Shown here: positions 1-6,523 of the stretch, piece by piece
Numbering within the stretch: the stretch's first letter is position 1
Layout: every line of letters begins with the position of its first letter
Origin: an uncultured Bacteroidales bacterium
Lineage (GTDB): Bacteria > Bacteroidota > Bacteroidia > Bacteroidales > Paludibacteraceae
DNA: 6,564 nucleotides
Reading direction: 5' to 3'
NCBI GenBank assembly: GCA_946615455.1
Contig: CAMOHN010000056.1
Span: 1-6,564 of the forward strand
Translations under genes and position numbers: made by a program
Notes under the pieces: generated by a model
What the model was told of the DNA's origin: nothing
The model's input: the letters and a program-made list of their open reading frames with translations, nothing else
Database searches by the model: none

Positions 1-2
1 AG

Positions 3-422
3 GAAGTACTCGCCGCCGCCAAGAACCTCAAGATCGTGGTTCGCGCCGGTGCCGGTTATGACAATATCGACCTTGCCGCCGCTACGGCTCACAAAGTAGT
101 GGCAATGAATACCCCGGGTCAGAACTCGAACGCTGTGGCTGAATTGGCACTCGGTCTGATGGTTTATGCCGTTCGTAACCTCTACAACGGCACCAGCGGA
201 ACGGAGTTGAAGGGCAAGAAACTCGGTATCCACGCCTTCGGTAACGTGGGTCGCAACGTGGCTCGCATCGCCCAAGGCTTTGGCATGGAAGTGTATGCAT
301 ATGATGCTTACTGCCCCGATCAGGCTATGATCGATGCTAACGTAACACCCGTTCACAGCGCAGAAGAACTCTATCGCAACTGCCTGCCATATCATCAGCC
401 TCCATATCCCGGCTACGGCTGA
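3..422 (+). CDS. serA: D-3-phosphoglycerate dehydrogenase, 5'-truncated N-terminal part, frameshifted
   Basis: This is the front portion of the enzyme that oxidises 3-phosphoglycerate to 3-phosphohydroxypyruvate with NAD, the first step of serine synthesis in the cytoplasm. The frame is already open at the left edge, and by comparison with remembered Bacteroides homologues roughly 60-70 residues are missing. Visible features are the substrate-loop motif VRAGAGYDNID (36-68), NTPGQNSNAVAELALGL, and the nucleotide-binding turn HAFGNVGR (231-254), which has Ala where most family members have the first Gly of GxGxxG. An Asp at the end of the next strand (VYAYD, codon 303-305) fits NAD preference. 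The frame departs from the family after ELYRNC (codon 381-383), reads an unrelated tail and stops at TGA 420-422. The rest of the enzyme continues one frame over. The family call is confident. Whether the break is real or a sequencing error is open. Confidence 0.88.
   Translation, partial: EVLAAAKNLKIVVRAGAGYDNIDLAAATAHKVVAMNTPGQNSNAVAELALGLMVYAVRNLYNGTSGTELKGKKLGIHAFGNVGRNVARIAQGFGMEVYAYDAYCPDQAMIDANVTPVHSAEELYRNCLPYHQPPYPGYG
381..388 (+). repeat. 4-base tandem duplication (TGCC x2) causing the serA frameshift
   Basis: The sequence reads AAC TGCC TGCC ATATC. Removing one TGCC gives AAC TGC CAT ATC ATC AGC, which translates as N-C-H-I-I-S and joins the upstream frame (ELYRNC) directly to the downstream frame (ISLHIPATAETK). 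No residue is then gained or lost against the family pattern as I remember it. A 4-base duplication is therefore the simplest explanation of the break. It could be replication slippage in the organism or an assembly or read error. Confidence 0.8.
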
Positions 423-459
423 GACCAAGCAGTCCATCAACTATGCGCTCCTCTCCAAT

Positions 460-744
460 ATGCCCGCTCCTGCCCTGTTGGTTAATACGGCGCGCAAAGA
501 GGTCATCAACGAGGAGGAACTTATCCGCCTGATGCAAGAGCGCAGCGACTTCCGTTATGTAACCGACATTATGCCGGCTGCCAACGAGAAGATGAACGAA
601 CTGTTCGCAGGTCGCTACTTCGCTACTCCCAAGAAAATGGGTGCCCAAACGGCTGAAGCCAATATCAATGCCGGCATCGCTGCCGCCAACCAGATTGTGG
701 ACTTCTTCCAGAACGGCAATACTCGTTTCCAAGTGAACAAATGA
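460..744 (+). CDS. serA: D-3-phosphoglycerate dehydrogenase, C-terminal part in the shifted frame
   Basis: This is the back portion of the same serA gene in a different frame. Homology begins before the first ATG (460): the frame is already family-like from codon 385 (CHIISLHIPATAETK), so this ATG is probably not a genuine start. The catalytic Arg lies in VNTARKEV (codon 493-495), and an Asp in TDIMP (565-567) stands where classic enzymes have Glu. The usual catalytic His position reads TPKKMGAQT (625-651), with Lys instead, as in the short 'type III, Lys' phosphoglycerate dehydrogenases. There is no ACT or ASB regulatory domain after the catalytic domain, so serine feedback through an ACT domain is not expected. 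The stop codon TGA (742-744) overlaps the next gene's ATG. On its own this fragment would lack most of the nucleotide-binding domain and be inactive. Confidence 0.85.
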   Translation: MPAPALLVNTARKEVINEEELIRLMQERSDFRYVTDIMPAANEKMNELFAGRYFATPKKMGAQTAEANINAGIAAANQIVDFFQNGNTRFQVNK

Positions 745-2003
745 ATATCAAACTGCTGAATATTCTTCTTATCGCTCTCTGCATCCTGCCTCTCGGCATG
801 GATGCGGAGAGCCTTGTTCGTCCCGACTCCTATGGTCGGGCACCCTATGTATTGGAACAACAGGACGGTGTCAGGTGTGTCTATGTGTTTGAGAAAATTG
901 CTGACGCCGCCTTCACAACTATTGAATTGGCTGACTGGTATGAGTATCCTGACCTGACTGAGCCCGTCAGTGCTTCCACCAACACCTTTATTGCTCCGCG
1001 AGACGGAGCCACCTACTTGGTCGTTGTCGGCACGCGGCGTGACACCTTTGCCGTGTTCGACTATTCGGCACATCGTATGGCAGGGCTGCGTATGACTGCC
1101 CTGTTGGACTGCGAGAATACCCGTCTGAGTATTCCAGCTGCCGACATGACCTATTTCTCTTTGCTCGGGCAACCCTTCAGCCTGTCGCGTGACGTGGTTG
1201 TGCGCTACACCGACCTTCGTGCCGACTCGGTCACATGGGTCGAATACCCGCGCGAAGACTCCCTGTCCATTACCCAGACTGCAAGTATTTCGCTGGGGCA
1301 TAAACTGCTTGCCCCTACCCAGATAGATCTGCTCGGCGACCGGTTTGCCGAACATTTTTACGGCGAGCCGGACTTGCTCCGTGTTGAGCAGGATTCGCTG
1401 CAACCGATAGCCATTGACTTCCTGCCGCGCAGCTACACACTCTTGCGCGGGACGGAACGTGAGAACGAACTGGAACGCGTCATCGACGAAACAGTATTGA
1501 CCGGTTCGGCTCCGCTGAACATACTCTTTCGTGCTAATGCTTCGCCCATGACCACCGTCTTCTCGTGGGAGATTGCCCGCTCGGAGCAACTGCTCGCTTC
1601 GCGCACAGATACCGAGACCCGTTTCGTGTTTGAACAGACGGGCAAGTACCAAGTTAAGTTGCATATAGCCAGTGACTACGGCTGTGAATGCGACACGGTC
1701 TTCCAAGTGGATGCCAAAGAGTCCATGCTGGCTGTACCCAATGTGTTCACACCCAATGGGGACGGTGTGAACGATGAGTTCCGTGTTGCCTATCGTTCGC
1801 TGCGCACTTTCTCAATGCTGGTCTTCGACCGCTGGCAACACCAGGTCTATTCATCCACCGACCCCGCACGCGGCTGGAACGGAACCATCAACGGTCGTCC
1901 CGCTGCCGAGAGTGCCTATACCTACATCATCGAAGCGGTCGGTACAGACGGAACCAAATACAAGAAAAAAGGAATGGTCAATCTCTTGCGCGGTAAGAAA
2001 TGA
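741..2003 (+). CDS. Exported protein with PKD-like domain and gliding-motility/T9SS type B C-terminal domain
   Basis: This is predicted to be a surface or secreted protein carried by the type IX secretion system. Residues 1-22 look like a signal peptide (Lys4, hydrophobic core LLNILLIALCILPLG, probable cleavage after MDA). Residues 23 to about 255 are beta-rich and match no family I recognise. Residues about 261-325 resemble a PKD/Ig-like fold (SAPLNILFRA, VFSWEI, GKYQVKLHIASDYGC). Residues about 331-418 are a clear gliding-motility-associated C-terminal (CHU_C/type B) domain: VPNVFTPNGDGVNDEF (332-347), VFDRWQHQVY, GWNGTINGRPA, YTYIIEA and a basic end (NLLRGKK). In the family this domain is the T9SS sorting signal. 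The start overlaps the serA stop by ATGA, so translation is probably coupled. No PorP/SprF-like partner gene is nearby. The function of the N-terminal half is unknown. Confidence 0.88.
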   Translation: MNIKLLNILLIALCILPLGMDAESLVRPDSYGRAPYVLEQQDGVRCVYVFEKIADAAFTTIELADWYEYPDLTEPVSASTNTFIAPRDGATYLVVVGTRRDTFAVFDYSAHRMAGLRMTALLDCENTRLSIPAADMTYFSLLGQPFSLSRDVVVRYTDLRADSVTWVEYPREDSLSITQTASISLGHKLLAPTQIDLLGDRFAEHFYGEPDLLRVEQDSLQPIAIDFLPRSYTLLRGTERENELERVIDETVLTGSAPLNILFRANASPMTTVFSWEIARSEQLLASRTDTETRFVFEQTGKYQVKLHIASDYGCECDTVFQVDAKESMLAVPNVFTPNGDGVNDEFRVAYRSLRTFSMLVFDRWQHQVYSSTDPARGWNGTINGRPAAESAYTYIIEAVGTDGTKYKKKGMVNLLRGKK

Positions 2004-2036
2004 CCATCCGTACAACATCTTTTTTGTCTGATTATC

Positions 2037-3233
2037 ATGACGCAACTCGATATACAAACCGTCAAACAGCGTTTTGGCATCATTGGTACCAACCCGCAAC
2101 TCAACAGTGCCGTTGAGGTGGCATTGCAGGTGGCCAAGACCGACCTGAGCGTGCTCGTCACCGGCGAGTCCGGTGCGGGCAAGGAGTTCTTCCCGCAAAT
2201 CATTCATGCCTACTCAGCCCGCAAGCATGGTCCGTACTTTGCCATCAACTGCGGTGCCATACCCGAAGGAACCATTGATAGTGAACTATTCGGTCATGAG
2301 AAGGGTGCCTATACCGATGCCAAATCCGAACGAAAGGGATACTTTGAGATTGCCGACGGCGGTACGCTCTTTTTGGACGAGGTGGGCGAACTGCCTTTGC
2401 CTCCACAGGTGAGGCTGCTGCGCGTCTTGGAAACGGGCGAGTTCATCCGCATGGGCTCCAGCCGAGTCCAAAAAACATCGGTACGCGTGGTGGCTGCCAC
2501 CAATCTGGACATGCGTCAGGCCATCAACAGCGGACGATTCCGCGCCGACCTCTACTATAGGCTCAGTGCTGTTGAGATACGCGTACCGGCTTTGCGCGAA
2601 CGCAAAGAGGACATTCCTTTGCTTTTCCGCAAGTTCGCCTTGGACTTCAGCGACAAGTACCGCATGCCACCCGTCCGACTCAATGCCGAAGCCACAGCCC
2701 TGCTGCGCGACTACTATTGGTACGGCAATGTGCGCCAACTCAAGAATGTGGCTGAGCGCGTTTCTATCATCGAGACCAATCACGATATAAGCGCCGAGAC
2801 ACTCCGCAAGTACTTGCCCGACAACGAGATGGAGAAAGGCTTGCAACTCGTTGGAGCCGGACAGCCTGCGGGTGACCCCTATCTCAATGAGCGTGAACTG
2901 CTCTACAAAGTGCTCTTCGACATGAAACGGGATATAGCCGAACTCAAGCAACAAATGGCTGCACAACATGCCCAAAGGGTGTCCGTACCACAGTCTGCAC
3001 CCATTGTGCATACCGTCGCCTCGTCCGCTCCCCTCGTCCAATCGACTCCCGAACACGAGTCGTTCCAAGCCGTGGAAGAAGTCAAGGACGAACCGGGAAG
3101 TATAGCCGAAATGGAAAAAGAAACCATTCGTCGCGCATTGCAGCACTACAAAGGCAACCGCAAAGCCACAGCAGACGGCATCGGTATGAGCGAACGTACA
3201 CTCTACCGCAAAATCAAAGAATACGGACTATGA
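2037..3233 (+). CDS. Sigma-54-dependent transcriptional activator (AAA+ and Fis-type HTH)
   Basis: This is a bacterial enhancer-binding protein that uses ATP to open promoters held by RNA polymerase with sigma-54. It begins almost directly with the AAA+ domain (residues about 12-245) and has no receiver, GAF or PAS domain in front. Visible motifs are Walker A GESGAGKE (43-50), the sigma-54 contact loop GAYTDA (90-95) in place of GAFTGA, Walker B TLFLDE (110-115), the arginine-finger region GRFRADLYYRL (166-176), and the sensor II region WYGNVRQLKN (228-237) with Tyr for the usual Pro. Residues about 282-312 look helical or coiled-coil (NERELLYKVLFDMKRDIAEL), followed by a Ser/Pro/Val-rich linker to about 345. 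Residues about 355-397 are a Fis-type helix-turn-helix (GNRKATADGIGMSERTLYRKIKE). It follows a 33-base gap and overlaps the lptE-like gene by ATGA. Its targets are unknown. In Bacteroides a similar regulator also sits beside lptE, as I recall. Confidence 0.93.
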   Translation: MTQLDIQTVKQRFGIIGTNPQLNSAVEVALQVAKTDLSVLVTGESGAGKEFFPQIIHAYSARKHGPYFAINCGAIPEGTIDSELFGHEKGAYTDAKSERKGYFEIADGGTLFLDEVGELPLPPQVRLLRVLETGEFIRMGSSRVQKTSVRVVAATNLDMRQAINSGRFRADLYYRLSAVEIRVPALRERKEDIPLLFRKFALDFSDKYRMPPVRLNAEATALLRDYYWYGNVRQLKNVAERVSIIETNHDISAETLRKYLPDNEMEKGLQLVGAGQPAGDPYLNERELLYKVLFDMKRDIAELKQQMAAQHAQRVSVPQSAPIVHTVASSAPLVQSTPEHESFQAVEEVKDEPGSIAEMEKETIRRALQHYKGNRKATADGIGMSERTLYRKIKEYGL

Positions 3234-3748
3234 CCCGTCTCGGACAATATGGCTCTTACCTGCTTTTGACCGTCATGGTGCTACTGAGCGGCTGCAAGAT
3301 TTCGTACCGTTTCAATGGTGCCAGCATAGACTATACCAAGACACGCACCATCTCCATAGCCGACTTTCCCAACCATGCCGCCCTGGTCTATCCGGCACTG
3401 AGCAATGACCTTAGCGAAGCCCTGCGCGACTTGTTTGCCCGTCAGACACGCTTGGAGCAAGTGCCGCAAGCCGGCGATCTTGAGATAGAAGGAGAGATAA
3501 CCGGCTACCAACTCACACCCATGGCCGTGGCTGCCGACAGTTATGCCGCCGAGACCAAACTGACCATCACCGTCAAGATGCGCTTCACCAACCATGTGAC
3601 CCCATCCGAGAGTTTTGAACGCTCGTATAGTGCCTATCAGACCTTTGACGCTTCACGACTGCTGACCGATGTGCAGGAAGAGTTGTGCGCCACCATGATT
3701 ACAGAACTGACCGAAAGCATCTTCAATGACACGGTCGCCAAATGGTAA
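3230..3748 (+). CDS. lptE: LptE-family outer-membrane lipoprotein (LPS assembly)
   Basis: This is a small lipoprotein of 172 residues, the size expected of Bacteroidota LptE-like proteins, which plug the LptD barrel and help place lipopolysaccharide in the outer membrane. The N-terminus is a lipoprotein signal peptide with lipobox LLSGC, so the mature protein would start at Cys22 (codon 3293-3295). The mature part opens with KISYRFNGASIDY and continues with TISIADFPNHAALVYPALSNDLSEALRDLF, where an LptE-like strand-helix pattern is followed by ELEIEGEI-type strands (DLEIEGEITGYQLTP). The end is helical (DVQEELCATMITELTESIFND). The ATG overlaps the regulator's stop (ATGA, 3230-3233), so the two are probably translated together. 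The family match is by pattern and gene order. LptE proteins diverge strongly, so the precise role in this organism is inferred. Confidence 0.82.
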   Translation: MTRLGQYGSYLLLTVMVLLSGCKISYRFNGASIDYTKTRTISIADFPNHAALVYPALSNDLSEALRDLFARQTRLEQVPQAGDLEIEGEITGYQLTPMAVAADSYAAETKLTITVKMRFTNHVTPSESFERSYSAYQTFDASRLLTDVQEELCATMITELTESIFNDTVAKW

Positions 3749-3793
3749 TCCAAACAAACCGAATTTTGTAAAAACTAATAAAAATTATATACT
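3749..3793 (+). promoter_or_regulatory. AT-rich leader with A-rich translation start region before the phosphohexomutase
   Basis: This 45-base gap is much richer in A and T than the genes around it and ends in AAAAACTAATAAAAATTATA just before the ATG. Bacteroidota ribosomes commonly start in A-rich, unstructured leaders without Shine-Dalgarno motifs, and this fits. The run GAATTTTG (3761-3768) partly matches the Bacteroidota -7 box (TAnnTTTG), but I see no TTG at the right distance upstream. A promoter here is possible but weak. No hairpin terminator is visible for the preceding gene. Confidence 0.3.
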
Positions 3794-5569
3794 ATGGAAC
3801 AGCAAGAACTTCAACACATTATTGATACAGCCAAGACTTGGCTCAGTGAACCCTTTGATGCACAGACCCAAGCACAAGTGCGCCGCATGCTGGACGCAGA
3901 GGACAAGACCGAACTGATAGACTCGTTCTACCGCACGCTTGAGTTTGGTACGGGCGGTCTGCGTGGCATCATGGGACCGGGTACCAATCGTATGAACCAA
4001 TACATCGTGGCACAGGCAACCCAGGGTTTTGCCTCTTATCTGCTCAAAGTGCAACAACAGGGCGGTTTTCAAACTCTCCGTGGCAATCAAATCAGTGTGG
4101 TGGTTGGTCACGACTGCCGCAACAACGGCAGGCTCTTTGCCGAAACGGTCGCCGATGTGTTTGCCGCCAATGGCATCAAGGTCTATCTGTTCGAAAGTCT
4201 GCGTCCGACACCCGAAGTGAGCTACGCCATTCGCCGCTTGGGATGCCAAGGAGGTGTCAATGTGACTGCGTCGCACAATCCCAAAGAGTACAACGGCTAC
4301 AAAGCCTATTGGGAAGACGGCTCGCAAGTGCTGCAACCCCATGACCAAGGCATCATCGACTGCGTGAACAGCACCCGCATGGAGGATGTCAAACGCGGCG
4401 GCGACAAGAACCTTATCGAAATCATCGGCGGCGAAATGGACTATGACTATATGATGGCAGTCAAAAGCGTCATGATCGACCAAGACGTTATCCTCCGCCA
4501 AAAAGACCTGAACATTGTCTATACCCCTATGCACGGTGCCGGACGTCAGATTGTGCCTATGTGCCTTCGTTCGTGGGGATTTGAAAACATTCATGTCGTG
4601 CCCGAACAGATGGTCATCGACGGCAATTTCTCCACCGTTGTTTCACCCAATCCCGAGAATGCCGAAGCCATGACCATGGGTATGCAGATGGGCACCCGTA
4701 TCGGTGCTGACCTTGTCATCGCTTCCGACCCCGATGCCGACCGTATAGCCATTGTGGTACGCAACCATCGCAATGAGTGGGTCATCATCAACGGCAACCA
4801 GACTTGCATGATGTACTGCTACTACATCATCAACAACATGAAACAACTGGGCAAGATGCGCGACGACATGTACTTGGTCAAGACCATCGTCACCAGCGAA
4901 CTCATACGCCGCATTGCCGATCGGCAAGGTGTCACCCTCACCGATGAATATACGGGCTTCAAGTGGATTGCCAACCGCATCCGTATGTGGGAAGGCAAGC
5001 GCAAGTACATAGGTGGCGGCGAAGAGAGCTTCGGCTTCTTGCCGTACGATGCTGTCCGCGACAAATGCTCACCCTCTTCCATCTGCCTCATTTGCGAGAT
5101 TGCCGCCTATGCCAAAGACCATGGCATGACCCTCTATGACTACCTGCTCAATATCTATATGGAGTATGGCTTCCAACGCGAAGCAACGGTCAATATCGTC
5201 CGCCCGGGCAAGACAGGAGCCGATGAGATTAAGGCCATGATGGCTGCGTACCGTCAGAACCCGCCCCGTGAGATCGCCGGCGAGAAAGTGGTGCGCATCA
5301 AGGACTATCAGACCCTGCGTGAGTTCGACATCCGGGACGGCCAATGCACCGAGCAACCCATCGAGATGGCTTTGAATGCCACATCCAATGTGCTGCAATA
5401 CTTCACCGAAGGCGGCCTCAAAGTCAGCGTGCGTCCTTCCGGCACCGAACCAAAAATCAAATACTATTTCGAGATTCCTGCCACCATGTCCTCACCCGAC
5501 GACTATGAGCGCGCCACTGCCGAGGCCGAAGCACGCATTCCCGCCATCAAACAATCCTTAGGAATCTGA
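3794..5569 (+). CDS. Phosphoglucomutase/phosphomannomutase (alpha-D-phosphohexomutase)
   Basis: This cytoplasmic enzyme moves phosphate between C6 and C1 of glucose or mannose, linking glycolysis to nucleotide sugars for LPS, capsule and glycogen. The length (591 residues) matches the long phospho-sugar mutase branch that includes B. subtilis PgcA. The four domains show their hallmarks in order: FGTGGLRGIMGPGTNRMN (51-68) near the N-terminus; the active-site phosphoserine Ser160 in TASHNPKEYNGYK (codon 4271-4273); the metal loop DPDADR (312-317) with Asp312, Asp314 and Asp316; the sugar-specificity loop GEESFGF (409-415); and the phosphate-binding loop RPSGTEPKIK (547-556). All key residues are present, so it should be active. 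Whether it prefers glucose or mannose cannot be read from these motifs; GEESFGF is typical of glucose-using members. It sits 45 bases after lptE and 15 bases before ddl. Confidence 0.95.
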   Translation: MEQQELQHIIDTAKTWLSEPFDAQTQAQVRRMLDAEDKTELIDSFYRTLEFGTGGLRGIMGPGTNRMNQYIVAQATQGFASYLLKVQQQGGFQTLRGNQISVVVGHDCRNNGRLFAETVADVFAANGIKVYLFESLRPTPEVSYAIRRLGCQGGVNVTASHNPKEYNGYKAYWEDGSQVLQPHDQGIIDCVNSTRMEDVKRGGDKNLIEIIGGEMDYDYMMAVKSVMIDQDVILRQKDLNIVYTPMHGAGRQIVPMCLRSWGFENIHVVPEQMVIDGNFSTVVSPNPENAEAMTMGMQMGTRIGADLVIASDPDADRIAIVVRNHRNEWVIINGNQTCMMYCYYIINNMKQLGKMRDDMYLVKTIVTSELIRRIADRQGVTLTDEYTGFKWIANRIRMWEGKRKYIGGGEESFGFLPYDAVRDKCSPSSICLICEIAAYAKDHGMTLYDYLLNIYMEYGFQREATVNIVRPGKTGADEIKAMMAAYRQNPPREIAGEKVVRIKDYQTLREFDIRDGQCTEQPIEMALNATSNVLQYFTEGGLKVSVRPSGTEPKIKYYFEIPATMSSPDDYERATAEAEARIPAIKQSLGI

Positions 5570-5584
5570 ATAAATCAAAACGCT

Positions 5585-6523
5585 ATGACCAAACGCAAAA
5601 TAGCCATCGTTGCCGGTGGCGACAGCTCCGAACATGAGGTTTCGCTGCGTAGTGCACAAGGCATTCTCTCTTTTCTGGACAAGCAGCGGTATGATGCCGA
5701 AATAGTTGAATTGCGCGGTGCCGATTTTGAGACGCTACGCCGCATTGCCGACTACGATTTTGCCTACATCACTATTCACGGCACTCCGGGCGAGAACGGT
5801 CTGTTGCAAGGCTATCTCGACATGATGCGTATCCCCTACAGCTGTTGCGGAGTGCTGGCTGCGGCTCTCACTTTCAACAAGTATGCCTGCAACCATTATC
5901 TTTCAGGCTTCGGCTATCATATAGCCAAGAGCCTGCTGCTGCGCCGTCATGACCCGCGTCCGAGCAATGAGCACATAATCGCACATGTGGGACTGCCCTG
6001 TTTCATCAAGAGCAATGTAGGAGGTAGCAGTTTCGGCTGCACCAAGGTCAAGACACTCGAACAAGTGTCCGAGGCGATAGACATAGCCTTCAAAGAGGGA
6101 GATGAGGTCATTTGTGAATCGTTCATGAAAGGGACTGAAGTGACCTGCGGTGTATATAAGACACTCACCAAGAGTGTGGCATTCCCCGTCACGGAAGTGG
6201 TCACCGAGAACGAGTTCTTCGACTACGATGCCAAGTACAACGGTCAAGTTGATGAGATCACACCTGCCCGCATACCCGACTCAGTTCGCGACCAAATACA
6301 GACTCTCACCCTGCGCATGTATGACTTGCTCGGTTGCCAAGGCATCATCCGCACAGACTATATCATCACCGAAGACGGACAAATCAATCTGCTGGAGGTC
6401 AATACCACACCGGGTATGACAGCCACTTCGTTCATTCCTCAGCAGGTTCGCGCCGCCGGTTTGGACATCCGCGATGTACTGACCGACATCATCGAAGACA
6501 GCATACAACGACACCATGATTGA
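5585..6523 (+). CDS. ddl: D-alanine--D-alanine ligase
   Basis: This ATP-grasp enzyme joins two D-alanines to make the dipeptide added to UDP-MurNAc-tripeptide in peptidoglycan synthesis. Its 312 residues fit the short DdlB-like length. Visible motifs are GGDSSEHEVS (11-20) with Glu16 for the first D-Ala, HGTPGENGLLQGYLD (65-79), the ATP-lid region IKSNVGGSSFG (141-151) where most relatives have KP in place of KS, the omega-loop FFDYDAKY (211-218), RTDYIIT (256-262), and the metal and substrate motif EVNTTPGMT (271-279). Lys217-Tyr218 align with Lys215-Tyr216 of E. coli DdlB, and Tyr there supports D-Ala-D-Ala rather than D-Ala-D-lactate product (VanA-type enzymes have His). The start ATG at 5585 follows an A-rich 15-base gap. 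The C-terminus overlaps the next frame by 8 bases, suggesting an operon. Confidence 0.96.
   Translation: MTKRKIAIVAGGDSSEHEVSLRSAQGILSFLDKQRYDAEIVELRGADFETLRRIADYDFAYITIHGTPGENGLLQGYLDMMRIPYSCCGVLAAALTFNKYACNHYLSGFGYHIAKSLLLRRHDPRPSNEHIIAHVGLPCFIKSNVGGSSFGCTKVKTLEQVSEAIDIAFKEGDEVICESFMKGTEVTCGVYKTLTKSVAFPVTEVVTENEFFDYDAKYNGQVDEITPARIPDSVRDQIQTLTLRMYDLLGCQGIIRTDYIITEDGQINLLEVNTTPGMTATSFIPQQVRAAGLDIRDVLTDIIEDSIQRHHD

Noticed and set aside
381..422. Programmed ribosomal frameshift in serA.
   Set aside because: There is no slippery heptamer, stop-codon-linked slippage site or obvious downstream structure, and a simple 4-base duplication explains the break fully.
822..840. Perfect 6-base inverted repeat (CCCGAC, 7-base loop, GTCGGG) early in the exported-protein gene.
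   Set aside because: It lies inside the coding frame just after the signal peptide, has no following T-run, and is short enough to arise by chance.
615..1706. Long open frame of 363 codons on the - strand opposite the exported-protein gene and the end of serA.
   Set aside because: It is antisense to two genes with clear protein families, has no recognisable motif, and its length is explained by codon bias of the + strand genes.
2286..3146. Open frame of 286 codons on the - strand opposite the sigma-54 activator.
   Set aside because: It is fully covered by a well-supported AAA+ gene and has no recognisable domain.
3761..3768. GAATTTTG as a Bacteroidota -7 promoter box.
   Set aside because: It mismatches the first base of TAnnTTTG and no TTG element lies at the expected distance upstream, so I do not call a promoter.
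3785..4594. Open frame of 269 codons on the - strand opposite the phosphohexomutase.
   Set aside because: The + strand gene has every catalytic motif of its family, and the - strand product is His/Val/Asp-rich without any family pattern.
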